Shown: positions 1-4,452 of the stretch, one piece after another | Layout of the letters: each line of letters begins with the position of its first letter | Position numbering within the stretch: the first letter of the stretch is position 1 | Assembly: GCA_021826655.1 (NCBI GenBank) | Contig: JAKAZC010000209.1 | Coordinates: 1-5,219 of the forward strand | Source: Actinomycetes bacterium | GTDB taxonomy: Bacteria > Actinomycetota > Acidimicrobiia > Acidimicrobiales > RAAP-2 | Direction of reading: 5' to 3' | Length of the DNA stretch: 5,219 nucleotides | Notes under the pieces: model-generated | Told to the model about the DNA's origin: nothing | The model's database searches: none | Seen by the model: only the letters and a program-made list of their open reading frames with translations | Program-made: the position numbers and the translations under genes

Positions 1-27
1 CCACAGGAACCACACCGACCACAGGAA
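1..27. repeat. 9-bp direct repeat upstream of sodN
   Basis: The sequence ccacaggaa occurs at 1-9 and again at 19-27, an 18-bp period, just before the sodN ribosome binding site. Eighteen bp is short of two helical turns, so a tandem regulator site is conceivable but nothing identifies one. The left copy touches the window edge, so further copies may exist outside. It could be chance. Confidence 0.35.
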
Positions 28-34
28 AGAGGAG
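28..34 (+). promoter_or_regulatory. Shine-Dalgarno site of sodN
   Basis: AGAGGAG lies five bases before the ATG at 40, at normal spacing. It fixes the sodN start at 40 rather than the in-frame GTG at 79, which has no such site. It also shows that sodN is translated from a leadered mRNA, unlike several genes further right. Confidence 0.8.
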
Positions 35-39
35 CACCC

Positions 40-456
40 ATGCGAATCGCAGACCACCTGCTCGCCATCGCCGACCGCGTGTCGCACCCGACCGTCGTCC
101 ACGCCCACTGCGACCTGCCGTGCGGCGTCTACGACCCTGCCCAGGCCCGCATCGAGGCCGAGTCGGTCAAGGCCATCATGGAGAAGGCGAGCGCCTCGGA
201 CGACGAGACCTTCGCGATGCGTGCCGTCCTCATCAAGGAGGAGCGGGCCGAGCTCGTCAAGCACCACCTGTGGGTGCTGTGGACCGACTATTTCAAGCCC
301 GAGCACCTCGAGCGGTTCCCGGACCTGCACGACAAGTTCTGGAAGGCCACCAAGACCGCGGGCGAGGCCAAGAAGACGAACGACGTGGCTGTCGGCGAAC
401 GCCTCCTGGCCCAGATCGCCGAGATCGACGCCATGTTCTGGGAGTCGAAGAAGTAG
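40..456 (+). CDS. sodN: Nickel superoxide dismutase (preproprotein)
   Basis: Ni-dependent superoxide dismutase, a cytoplasmic homohexameric enzyme that converts superoxide to hydrogen peroxide and oxygen. The 138-residue product carries the diagnostic nickel hook HCDLPCGVYDP at residues 23-33. In mature numbering His1, Cys2 and Cys6 are present for Ni binding, with Tyr9 at the substrate channel, and Glu17 and Arg47, which position His1 in the Streptomyces enzyme, also conserved. Cleavage after Ala22 would leave 116 residues, about the size of the Streptomyces coelicolor enzyme (117). Maturation requires removal of the 22-residue leader, normally by the SodX peptidase, to expose the His1 amino group. 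The leader is longer than the 14 residues of S. coelicolor SodN. No sodX lies downstream: the next gene is a convergent DksA-like gene, so sodX must be upstream of the window or elsewhere. Family assignment is very secure. Confidence 0.97.
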   Translation: MRIADHLLAIADRVSHPTVVHAHCDLPCGVYDPAQARIEAESVKAIMEKASASDDETFAMRAVLIKEERAELVKHHLWVLWTDYFKPEHLERFPDLHDKFWKATKTAGEAKKTNDVAVGERLLAQIAEIDAMFWESKK

Positions 457-465
457 GTCCTGATC

Positions 466-479
466 CGGGGCGGGCCCCG
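466..479 (+). terminator. Possible sodN terminator hairpin
   Basis: A GC-only hairpin, stem CGGGG (466-470) with CCCCG (475-479) and loop CGGG, starts ten bases after the sodN TAG. No T-tract follows, so this is at best an atypical terminator or mRNA 3'-end stabiliser. The rest of the gap to 543, between two convergent genes, shows nothing else clear. Confidence 0.3.
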
Positions 480-543
480 TCGACGGCGGGCAGCGGCCAC
501 CGGTGACGTCGGCCTCCACCGATTCCGCGCCCTCCCCGAAGGT

Positions 544-927
544 TCAGGCGGTGACCGGACCGCTCGGCACCTCGGGGAGCGCACCGCGGTCGGCGCCGTC
601 ACAGCGGTCGCAGGTGCGGGCGGTCGGGCGGTCGGACAGTCGATCGTCGGGGATGGGCTCGCCGCACGCCTCGCAGCGCCCGTAGGTGCCGTCGTCGAGG
701 CGTGCGAGGGCCCGCTCCACCTCGTCGAGCAGTCCGTCGACCGCGTCGACCGCGGAGCGGTGGTGGTCGGCCTCCTCCTCGGTGGCGGGCCCGCCGTACC
801 CCCGGATCGGTCCGACGCCATCGGCTCCTACGCCCTCGGCCGCCGTCCCACCCGACGCCGAGGATCTCGTGGCCCGGCTCGACCCTTCCACGACGTCGTC
901 CGCCCCCTCCGTCCGTTCGGTCTGCAT
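544..927 (-). CDS. DksA/TraR-type C4 zinc-finger protein
   Basis: A 127-residue protein with a C-terminal DksA/TraR zinc finger: Cys85-X2-Cys88-X17-Cys106-X2-Cys109, set in the family context LDDGTYGRCEACGEPI followed by DRL. DksA-family proteins bind RNA polymerase through the secondary channel and alter initiation, often together with ppGpp. Residues 1-50 are rich in Ser, Gly, Ala and acidic residues and are probably disordered. Only about 30 residues (50-80) can form helix before the finger, so the long coiled coil of E. coli DksA is missing and a DksA-like mechanism is not assured. The ATG at 927 is chosen because a -10 box lies just upstream and no good Shine-Dalgarno is present. The open frame continues far upstream only as a GC-rich shadow of the opposite-strand gene. 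Its 3' end converges on sodN. Finger identity is secure; function is inferred. Confidence 0.85.
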   Translation of the reverse strand: MQTERTEGADDVVEGSSRATRSSASGGTAAEGVGADGVGPIRGYGGPATEEEADHHRSAVDAVDGLLDEVERALARLDDGTYGRCEACGEPIPDDRLSDRPTARTCDRCDGADRGALPEVPSGPVTA

Positions 928-934
928 GTCCGGG

Positions 935-940
935 AGCGTA
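935..940 (-). promoter_or_regulatory. Putative -10 box, leaderless promoter of DksA-like gene
   Basis: TACGCT (reading 940 to 935 on the minus strand) fits the actinobacterial -10 pattern TANNNT. It is followed by seven bases and then the ATG at 927, so transcription would start at or one base before the start codon, giving a leaderless mRNA. No TTGACA-like -35 is seen 17-18 bases upstream (CGGGAT is there), which is common for such promoters. Confidence 0.55.
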
Positions 941-963
941 CCCCCCGGCGGAGGGGCATCCCG

Positions 964-969
964 TAGGGT
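964..969 (+). promoter_or_regulatory. Putative -10 box, leaderless promoter of the PLP enzyme gene
   Basis: TAGGGT at 964-969 matches TANNNT and is followed by exactly six bases before the GTG at 976, the classic spacing for a transcript starting at the first base of the start codon. No Shine-Dalgarno is present. The predicted -35 position (941-946) is a run of C. The region is shared with the opposing promoter of the DksA-like gene. Confidence 0.65.
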
Positions 970-975
970 GGTCGG

Positions 976-2394
976 GTGGAACACGCCCGAGTCGACCCCG
1001 GGGCCGCTCTGACCCGGTTGGTGGGATCCGGTCAGCTCGTGCCCTGCCTCGGCGGTGTCCAACGGCCCGCCGTCGAGCTGGACCAGGCCGCCTCGACCCA
1101 GGCCCACCCGGCGGTCGCCGAGCGGGTGTCCGGATTCCTGCCGTGGTACTCGAGCGTGCACCGGGGGGCGGGCTTCCGCTCGCGCCGGGCGACCGCCGCC
1201 TACGAGGAGGCACGCCGGGCCGTGCTGGAATTCGCCGGGCGGGACCAGGACGGCGCCGATGTCGCCATCCTGTGTCGCAACACCACCGAGGCCATCAACC
1301 ATCTCGCCTACCGACTTCGGCTCGAACCGACCGACGTGGTCGTCACCACGGTGGTCGAGCACCACGCCAACCTCCTGCCCTGGGGCCGGGTGGCCCGACG
1401 ACGCTACGTCGAGTGCGGGACCGACGGCACGTTCACCGTCGACGACGTCGTCGCCGCGCTCGAGGCCGAACCCCGCCGTCCGGCCCTGCTGGCGGTGACG
1501 GGCGCGTCCAACGTGTCCGGGTGGCTGCCACCCCTCGACGGGATCATCGCCGCCGCCCACGAGCGGGGTGTGCCGGTGCTGGTCGACGCGGCCCAGCTGG
1601 CACCGCACCGTCCGCTGCCGGCCGAGGCCGACTACCTGGCACTGTCCGGGCACAAGCTCTATGCCCCGTTCGGCTCCGGGGCACTGATCGGGCCGCGCTC
1701 CCGCTTCGAGACGGGAGACCCGTTCCTGGCCGGCGGCGGGGCCGTCGACCTGGTGGGTCTGGACGAGGTGATCTGGACGGCACCGCCCGACCGCGAGGAG
1801 GCCGGGTCGCCCAACGTCGTCGGCGCGGTCGCCCTGCACGCGGCGGTCGACGCGCTGACCCGGATCGGCTGGGACGTCGTCCGGGTCCACGAGGACGAGT
1901 TGGCCCGACGCCTCCACAGCGGTCTGGCCGAGATCGACGGCGTCCGGCTGCTCGGCCCGGTGGGCGCCGGTCGCCTGGACGCACCCACGCTCCCGGTCGC
2001 CGCGTTCACGGTCACCGGTGTGCACCACGCCCTGGTGGCGGCGAGACTCAGCGCCGAGTACGGGATCGCCGTCCGGCACGGGTGCTTCTGCGCCCACCCC
2101 TACGTCGTCCGGCTGCTCGGTTTGGACGAGGCCGCCGTCGACACCTACCGGCGGGAGGTGCTCCGGGGTGACCACCGGGGGATCCCCGGAGCCGTGCGGG
2201 CCAGCGCCGGGCTCGGCACCTCCGGGGACGACATCGACGCGCTGCTGGCCGCCGTCGCCGAGCTGGCCGCAGGCTCGCCGCCGCCCGTGCCCTACGTGCA
2301 GGAGCCGGCGACCGGCGACTTCTTCCCGGTGACCGACGACCCGGGGTGGCGGGACGCCGCCCGCGAGCTCGGCGCGCCCTGCTCGCACGGGTGA
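976..2394 (+). CDS. SufS/Csd-like cysteine desulfurase (class V aminotransferase fold)
   Basis: A 472-residue PLP enzyme of fold type I, aminotransferase class V. Landmarks in order: N102-T-T-E-A; E128-H-H-A-N-L-L-P-W, as in SufS; the loop around N179 and S181-G; D204 in VDAAQ, which would hold the PLP pyridine nitrogen; SGHK with Schiff-base lysine K227; R367-H-G-C-F-C372-A-H-P, matching the SufS RxGHHCAQP segment so that C372 aligns with the persulfide-forming cysteine; and R408 with A-S-A-G-L-G-T. Cysteine desulfurases take sulfur from cysteine, releasing alanine. It is longer than SufS (about 406-410 residues), mostly through about 35 extra N-terminal and about 40 extra C-terminal residues. 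No suf, isc or moco genes adjoin it, so the sulfur acceptor is unknown and other class V chemistry (aminotransferase, lyase) is possible. The GTG start is set by the leaderless -10 box at 964. Confidence 0.85.
   Translation: MEHARVDPGAALTRLVGSGQLVPCLGGVQRPAVELDQAASTQAHPAVAERVSGFLPWYSSVHRGAGFRSRRATAAYEEARRAVLEFAGRDQDGADVAILCRNTTEAINHLAYRLRLEPTDVVVTTVVEHHANLLPWGRVARRRYVECGTDGTFTVDDVVAALEAEPRRPALLAVTGASNVSGWLPPLDGIIAAAHERGVPVLVDAAQLAPHRPLPAEADYLALSGHKLYAPFGSGALIGPRSRFETGDPFLAGGGAVDLVGLDEVIWTAPPDREEAGSPNVVGAVALHAAVDALTRIGWDVVRVHEDELARRLHSGLAEIDGVRLLGPVGAGRLDAPTLPVAAFTVTGVHHALVAARLSAEYGIAVRHGCFCAHPYVVRLLGLDEAAVDTYRREVLRGDHRGIPGAVRASAGLGTSGDDIDALLAAVAELAAGSPPPVPYVQEPATGDFFPVTDDPGWRDAARELGAPCSHG
2160..2192. 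repeat. 9-bp inverted repeat with an alternative nested hairpin inside the PLP enzyme gene
   Basis: GCTCCGGGG (2160-2168) is perfectly complementary to CCCCGGAGC (2184-2192) across a 15-base loop. The loop contains CCGGGG (2175-2180), which can instead pair with CCCCGG (2184-2189) over the three-base loop GAT. Two mutually exclusive hairpins therefore share one right arm. It lies in coding sequence (about residues 395-406), between the active-site cysteine loop and the C-terminal Arg motif. In DNA this GC-rich, chance is a serious alternative. Confidence 0.4.
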
Positions 2395-2408
2395 CCCCGG
2401 CCACCACC

Positions 2409-2414
2409 TACGAT
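2409..2414 (+). promoter_or_regulatory. Putative -10 box upstream of the micro-ORF and lipoprotein gene
   Basis: TACGAT at 2409-2414 matches TANNNT and is followed by six bases and then GTG at 2421, the same geometry as the promoter at 964. The predicted transcript begins at the first base of a seven-codon ORF rather than at the lipoprotein ATG twenty bases further on. It sits in the 46-bp gap after the PLP enzyme stop, so the lipoprotein gene probably has its own promoter. No -35 consensus is seen. Confidence 0.6.
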
Positions 2415-2420
2415 CGCCCG

Positions 2421-2444
2421 GTGCACCGGCGCGAACGTCCATGA
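2421..2444 (+). CDS. Leaderless seven-codon micro-ORF coupled to the lipoprotein gene
   Basis: GTG at 2421 opens a frame reading M-H-R-R-E-R-P and stops at TGA 2442-2444. This stop overlaps the lipoprotein start codon in the ATGA arrangement. The GTG sits exactly where a leaderless transcript from the TACGAT box would begin. The downstream ATG has no Shine-Dalgarno, so ribosomes ending the micro-ORF could re-initiate there, which is translational coupling. The peptide is Arg-rich (3 of 7), so an attenuator role is conceivable, but no hairpin or terminator pair was found to support one. Known parallel: leaderless short ORFs ahead of genes are documented in mycobacteria. Alternatives are a chance GTG or a lost base hiding a longer N terminus. 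Confidence 0.45.
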   Translation: MHRRERP

Positions 2445-3463
2445 CCCGCTCCGACCGCCGAACCGTGGCCCGGTCGCGGAGGCGCCGCCGGGCGGTCTCC
2501 GTCCTGACCGGACTCGTTGCGTTCACGCTCGCCGGGTGCGCGACCGAGTCGGTGACCCCGGGTGCGACCACATCCGTCGCCTATGCCACCGTCGGATCAG
2601 GAGTTCCCGATCCCGGCAGCACCGTGGCGGTGGTGGATACCGCGACGGGCACCCTCGGCCGACCCGTCACCGTCGGCACGCTGCCGGCCGCGCTCGCCCT
2701 GCTGCCCGGAGCGAAGGACCTGCTGGTGGCCGTCAAGGCCCAGAACGAGCTCGTCGAGGTGTCGACCGCGACCGGCAGGGTGGTGAGGCGCGTCGTCGTC
2801 GGACTCGAGCCCGACGCCGTCGCCGTCACGCCGGACGGGTCGCTGGCCCTGGTGGCCAACTTCGGTGACGGCACGGTCACCGCGGTCCACGTCGGTGACT
2901 TCACGGTGGGCGCCACCGTCGCCGTCGGGCGTCAACCGGTGGCCGTGGCGGTCACGCCGGACGGGTCCCGGGCCCTCGTAGCCGACTTCCAGGACGGCAC
3001 CCTGACCCCGATCGCCCTGCCGGCGCTGTCCGCGGGAACGCCGGTTGCGGTCGGGCCGGAGCCCAGCGCAGTGTTCATCGCGTCGGACGGAGCCACCGCA
3101 CTCGTCGCCGGGTTCCAGACGAGCTCGGTGACCCCGGTCGCCCTGCCCGCACTCGTCCCCGGTCCGGCGGTGTCGATCGGGGCGAACCCGACCGGGATCG
3201 CCGCCGCTCCGGGGTCTCCCGTCGCCTGGGTCAGCGCCGGCGACGGCATCACCCCCGTGGCCATCGCCACCGGTCAGGTCGGCAATCCGATCGCGATCGG
3301 CACGTCCGCCGAATGTCTCGCCGTAGCCCACGGCGGTGCCATCTGGGTGTGCGGCGGTGACGGTGCGCTGGTCGAGGTGGACCCGGCCACGGGGAAGGTC
3401 TCGCGTACCGTCGCCCTCGGCGGACTGCCGTCCGCGGTCGTCGTCAGCCCGTCGGGGAGCTGA
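2441..3463 (+). CDS. YVTN-type beta-propeller lipoprotein
   Basis: A 340-residue exported protein. Residues 1-33 form a lipoprotein signal: a very basic n-region (RSRRRRR, 11-17), a hydrophobic stretch (18-30) and lipobox L30-A-G-C33, so Cys33 should be lipidated and the protein anchored outside the membrane. The rest is repeats of about 42 residues ending near V-A-V-G, with cores such as AVTPDGSLALVANFGDGTVT. Units: 80-121, 122-163, 164-205, 206-247, 248-287 and 288-327. The incomplete first unit (46-79) could be closed by the C-terminal strand 328-340, making seven blades with the usual velcro closure. YVTN propellers are binding scaffolds, often for partners at the cell surface; the ligand cannot be told. 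No catalytic motif is seen. There is no Shine-Dalgarno before the ATG; initiation may be coupled to the micro-ORF. The 3' end overlaps the convergent GNAT gene by 20 bp. Confidence 0.88.
   Translation: MTRSDRRTVARSRRRRRAVSVLTGLVAFTLAGCATESVTPGATTSVAYATVGSGVPDPGSTVAVVDTATGTLGRPVTVGTLPAALALLPGAKDLLVAVKAQNELVEVSTATGRVVRRVVVGLEPDAVAVTPDGSLALVANFGDGTVTAVHVGDFTVGATVAVGRQPVAVAVTPDGSRALVADFQDGTLTPIALPALSAGTPVAVGPEPSAVFIASDGATALVAGFQTSSVTPVALPALVPGPAVSIGANPTGIAAAPGSPVAWVSAGDGITPVAIATGQVGNPIAIGTSAECLAVAHGGAIWVCGGDGALVEVDPATGKVSRTVALGGLPSAVVVSPSGS
2825..2967 (+). repeat. 17-bp direct repeats marking successive propeller blades
   Basis: The identical 17-mer gtcacgccggacgggtc occurs at 2825-2841 and 2951-2967, offset by 126 bp, exactly 42 codons. 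It encodes V-T-P-D-G-S at equivalent positions of the blades at residues 122-163 and 164-205. Identity in DNA as well as protein suggests a fairly recent internal duplication or gene conversion between these two blades; the third 42-residue blade (206-247) has diverged at this spot (I-A-S-D-G-A). Confidence 0.6.
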
Positions 3464-4178
3464 GCCCGGGCCGATGCCCCGGCGATCCGTCCGGCGTCCG
3501 GGCGCCCACGAAGCGGGTCCGGCGGCGCACGGTGAAGCCCATCGACTCGTAGAGCCGGATCGCGACCGCGTTGTCGGCCGACGCGTGCAGCATCGGCACC
3601 TCGCCCCGGGCCGCGATGCCCGCCGCCACCACCCGGACCAGCAATTCGCCGAGCCCCTGGCGCCGGTGGTCCGGCGCCGTGGCCACCGCGCTGATCTCGG
3701 CCCAGCCGGGGGGTCGCATCCGCTCGCCGGCCATGGCGACGAGGTGGCCACCGTGGCGGATGCCGACGTAGCCCCCCAGCTCGACGGTCCTCCGGGCGAA
3801 CGGCCCCGGGCGGGTTCGTGCCACCAGTTCGAGCATGTCGTCCGCGTCCTCCACCCCGAGCACGACGATCTCCGTCCCGTCCGGTGGTTCAGGAGGCGGG
3901 TCGGCCACGAGTGCGTCACCGGTCAGCTGGATCCCCGTGCCATCGAACTCGATCCCCCAGCCTTCGGGTGGTGAGGACGTGCGGCCGGTGGTGATGACGA
4001 CCCTTCCCGGACCGGCGAGCTCGGCCAGGGCATCCCAGTCGCGGGACCCGGGTCCGTCGGAGAAGGCCCCGAAGGCCGAGACCTCCGGACGGAAGAGGGC
4101 CACGTCTCCAGCCACATGGCCGTGGGCGCGCTGTGCGCCGGTCAGGGCCCACCAGGCCGGGTTGTCGAGGACGTGCAC
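3444..4178 (-). CDS. GNAT family N-acetyltransferase (FR47-like)
   Basis: A 244-residue cytoplasmic acetyltransferase that would move acetyl from acetyl-CoA to an amine; the substrate is unknown. The N-terminal part (HVLDNPAWWALTGAQ, later GIQLTGDALVA) is the family-specific region of FR47-like (COG3393-type) proteins common in Streptomyces. The GNAT domain is roughly 102-225: a TRPGPF segment, then strand EISAVATAP, the acetyl-CoA loop R172-R-Q-G-L-G177, and the closing motif with N203 and LYESMGF (Tyr210). The GTG at 4178 is preferred over the in-frame GTG at 4190 (which would add MTLP), because GGAGGTGA ends eight bases before 4178 but overlaps the 4190 codon. It is divergent from tRNA-Lys and convergent with the lipoprotein gene, overlapping its last 20 bp. 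The 18-residue tail after RTRFVGA is Pro/Gly/Ser-rich. Family call is secure. Confidence 0.9.
   Translation of the reverse strand: MHVLDNPAWWALTGAQRAHGHVAGDVALFRPEVSAFGAFSDGPGSRDWDALAELAGPGRVVITTGRTSSPPEGWGIEFDGTGIQLTGDALVADPPPEPPDGTEIVVLGVEDADDMLELVARTRPGPFARRTVELGGYVGIRHGGHLVAMAGERMRPPGWAEISAVATAPDHRRQGLGELLVRVVAAGIAARGEVPMLHASADNAVAIRLYESMGFTVRRRTRFVGARTPDGSPGHRPGLSSPTG
3466..3482. terminator. Possible hairpin terminator of the lipoprotein gene
   Basis: CCGGGC (3466-3471), loop CGAT, then GCCC(C)GG (3476-3482) forms a six-pair stem with one bulged C, starting three bases after the lipoprotein TGA. It lies inside the 3' end of the convergent GNAT gene. No T-tract follows on either strand. 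It is the only candidate stop signal at this tail-to-tail overlap. Confidence 0.25.
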
Positions 4179-4186
4179 GGGAAGGG

Positions 4187-4194
4187 TCACCTCC
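4187..4194 (-). promoter_or_regulatory. Strong Shine-Dalgarno site of the GNAT gene
   Basis: GGAGGTGA on the minus strand (4194 to 4187) is fully complementary to the usual 16S rRNA 3' tail. It ends eight bases before the GTG at 4178 and overlaps the alternative GTG at 4190, so it decides the start in favour of 4178. Confidence 0.7.
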
Positions 4195-4215
4195 GTGAGG
4201 GACAGATGGTCCCCG

Positions 4216-4221
4216 AACCTA
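4216..4221 (-). promoter_or_regulatory. Putative -10 box of the GNAT gene
   Basis: TAGGTT (4221 to 4216, minus strand) fits TANNNT. A start 6-7 bases downstream (about 4209) would give a 5' leader of about 30 bases carrying the Shine-Dalgarno site. No -35 consensus is visible. Confidence 0.4.
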
Positions 4222-4259
4222 GTGGGGGAACGTCGGCGATTCCGCAGTCGCCGAGCCGA

Positions 4260-4265
4260 TACGCT
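4260..4265 (+). promoter_or_regulatory. Putative -10 box of tRNA-Lys
   Basis: TACGCT at 4260-4265 fits TANNNT and is identical to the -10 box proposed for the DksA-like gene. Seven bases separate it from the first base of the mature tRNA (4273), so the primary transcript may begin at, or one base before, the tRNA 5' end. No clear -35 is seen. Confidence 0.45.
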
Positions 4266-4272
4266 CCTCGAC

Positions 4273-4348
4273 GGGCCGTTAGCTCATCGGGTAGAGCAGG
4301 GGACTTTTAATCCCAAGGTGGCGGGATCGAGACCCGCACGGCCCACCA
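4273..4348 (+). tRNA. tRNA-Lys (anticodon TTT)
   Basis: A 76-base tRNA with CCA encoded. Acceptor stem GGGCCGT (4273-4279) pairs perfectly with ACGGCCC (4338-4344), then A73 and CCA (4346-4348). D stem GCTC/GAGC; D loop with the GG pair; anticodon loop CTTTTAA (4304-4310) with anticodon TTT at 4306-4308; variable loop AGGTG; T stem GCGGG/CCCGC (4321-4325, 4333-4337). It decodes AAA and AAG lysine codons. Two oddities: the anticodon stem (4299-4303 with 4311-4315) has a G27-A43 mismatch, and the T loop is ATCGAGA, with A where T54 is nearly universal in bacteria. Both lie at or beyond the anticodon stem's 3' side or its pairing partner, the part that an integrating element often supplies. Confidence 0.93.
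4321..4348 (+). other. Candidate attL core at the tRNA-Lys 3' end
   Basis: The tRNA 3' end (T arm to CCA) followed 104 bases later by a tyrosine recombinase gene is the standard layout of an element integrated into a tRNA gene. Such recombinases cross over within the 3' half of the tRNA, and the element restores the gene. The exact core cannot be defined because the matching repeat (attR) is outside the window; no second copy is seen inside it. The core may extend left into the anticodon arm. Confidence 0.5.
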
Positions 4349-4353
4349 GTTCA

Positions 4354-4371
4354 GAGGCAGTGTTTGCCCTC
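4354..4371 (+). other. Small hairpin just after tRNA-Lys
   Basis: GAGGCA (4354-4359) pairs with TGCC(C)TC (4365-4371) with one bulged C and a five-base loop, starting five bases after the CCA. It could help end the tRNA transcript, though no T-tract follows, or be part of the integration region. Confidence 0.3.
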
Positions 4372-4404
4372 GTCACTCCGTCCAGACAGCCTGAAACCCA
4401 ACAG

Positions 4405-4425
4405 TTTTCCCAACAATCGGGAGAA
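4405..4425 (+). other. Inverted repeat between attachment site and integrase gene
   Basis: TTTTCCC (4405-4411) pairs with GGGAGAA (4419-4425), seven pairs including one G-T, around a seven-base loop. It is in the 58% GC stretch between the tRNA and the integrase ORF, where arm-type recombinase or excisionase sites are usually found. A transcriptional hairpin ahead of int is the alternative. A six-base direct repeat, cccgga at 4428-4433 and 4444-4449, follows. Confidence 0.3.
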
Positions 4426-4452
4426 GGCCCGGAGGGACGAACGCCCGGAAGC

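Noticed and set aside
702..2171. 489-codon plus-strand open frame over the DksA-like and PLP enzyme genes
   Set aside because: It is an Arg/Pro-rich translation without motifs, out of frame with the clear PLP enzyme; a shadow of GC-rich coding sequence.
2160..2192. Intrinsic terminator inside the PLP enzyme gene
   Set aside because: No T-tract follows and the reading frame continues normally through both arms to a family-typical C terminus.
2441..2510. Twin-arginine export signal in the lipoprotein
   Set aside because: The arginine run (residues 13-17) is followed by AVSVL, which lacks the usual S/T-R-R-x-F-L-K pattern. A basic n-region of a Sec lipoprotein signal is simpler, though Tat export is not excluded.
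928..2571. Very long minus-strand open frame continuing upstream of the DksA-like gene across the PLP enzyme gene
   Set aside because: It is antisense to a well-recognised enzyme, has low-complexity Gly/Pro/Arg composition, and only its last 127 codons carry a known domain. It is a GC-driven shadow frame.
2597..3919. 440-codon minus-strand open frame antisense to the lipoprotein gene
   Set aside because: It overlaps the genuine YVTN lipoprotein and GNAT genes in other frames. Its composition is repetitive Arg/Gly/Asp with no recognisable motif, mirroring the propeller repeats.
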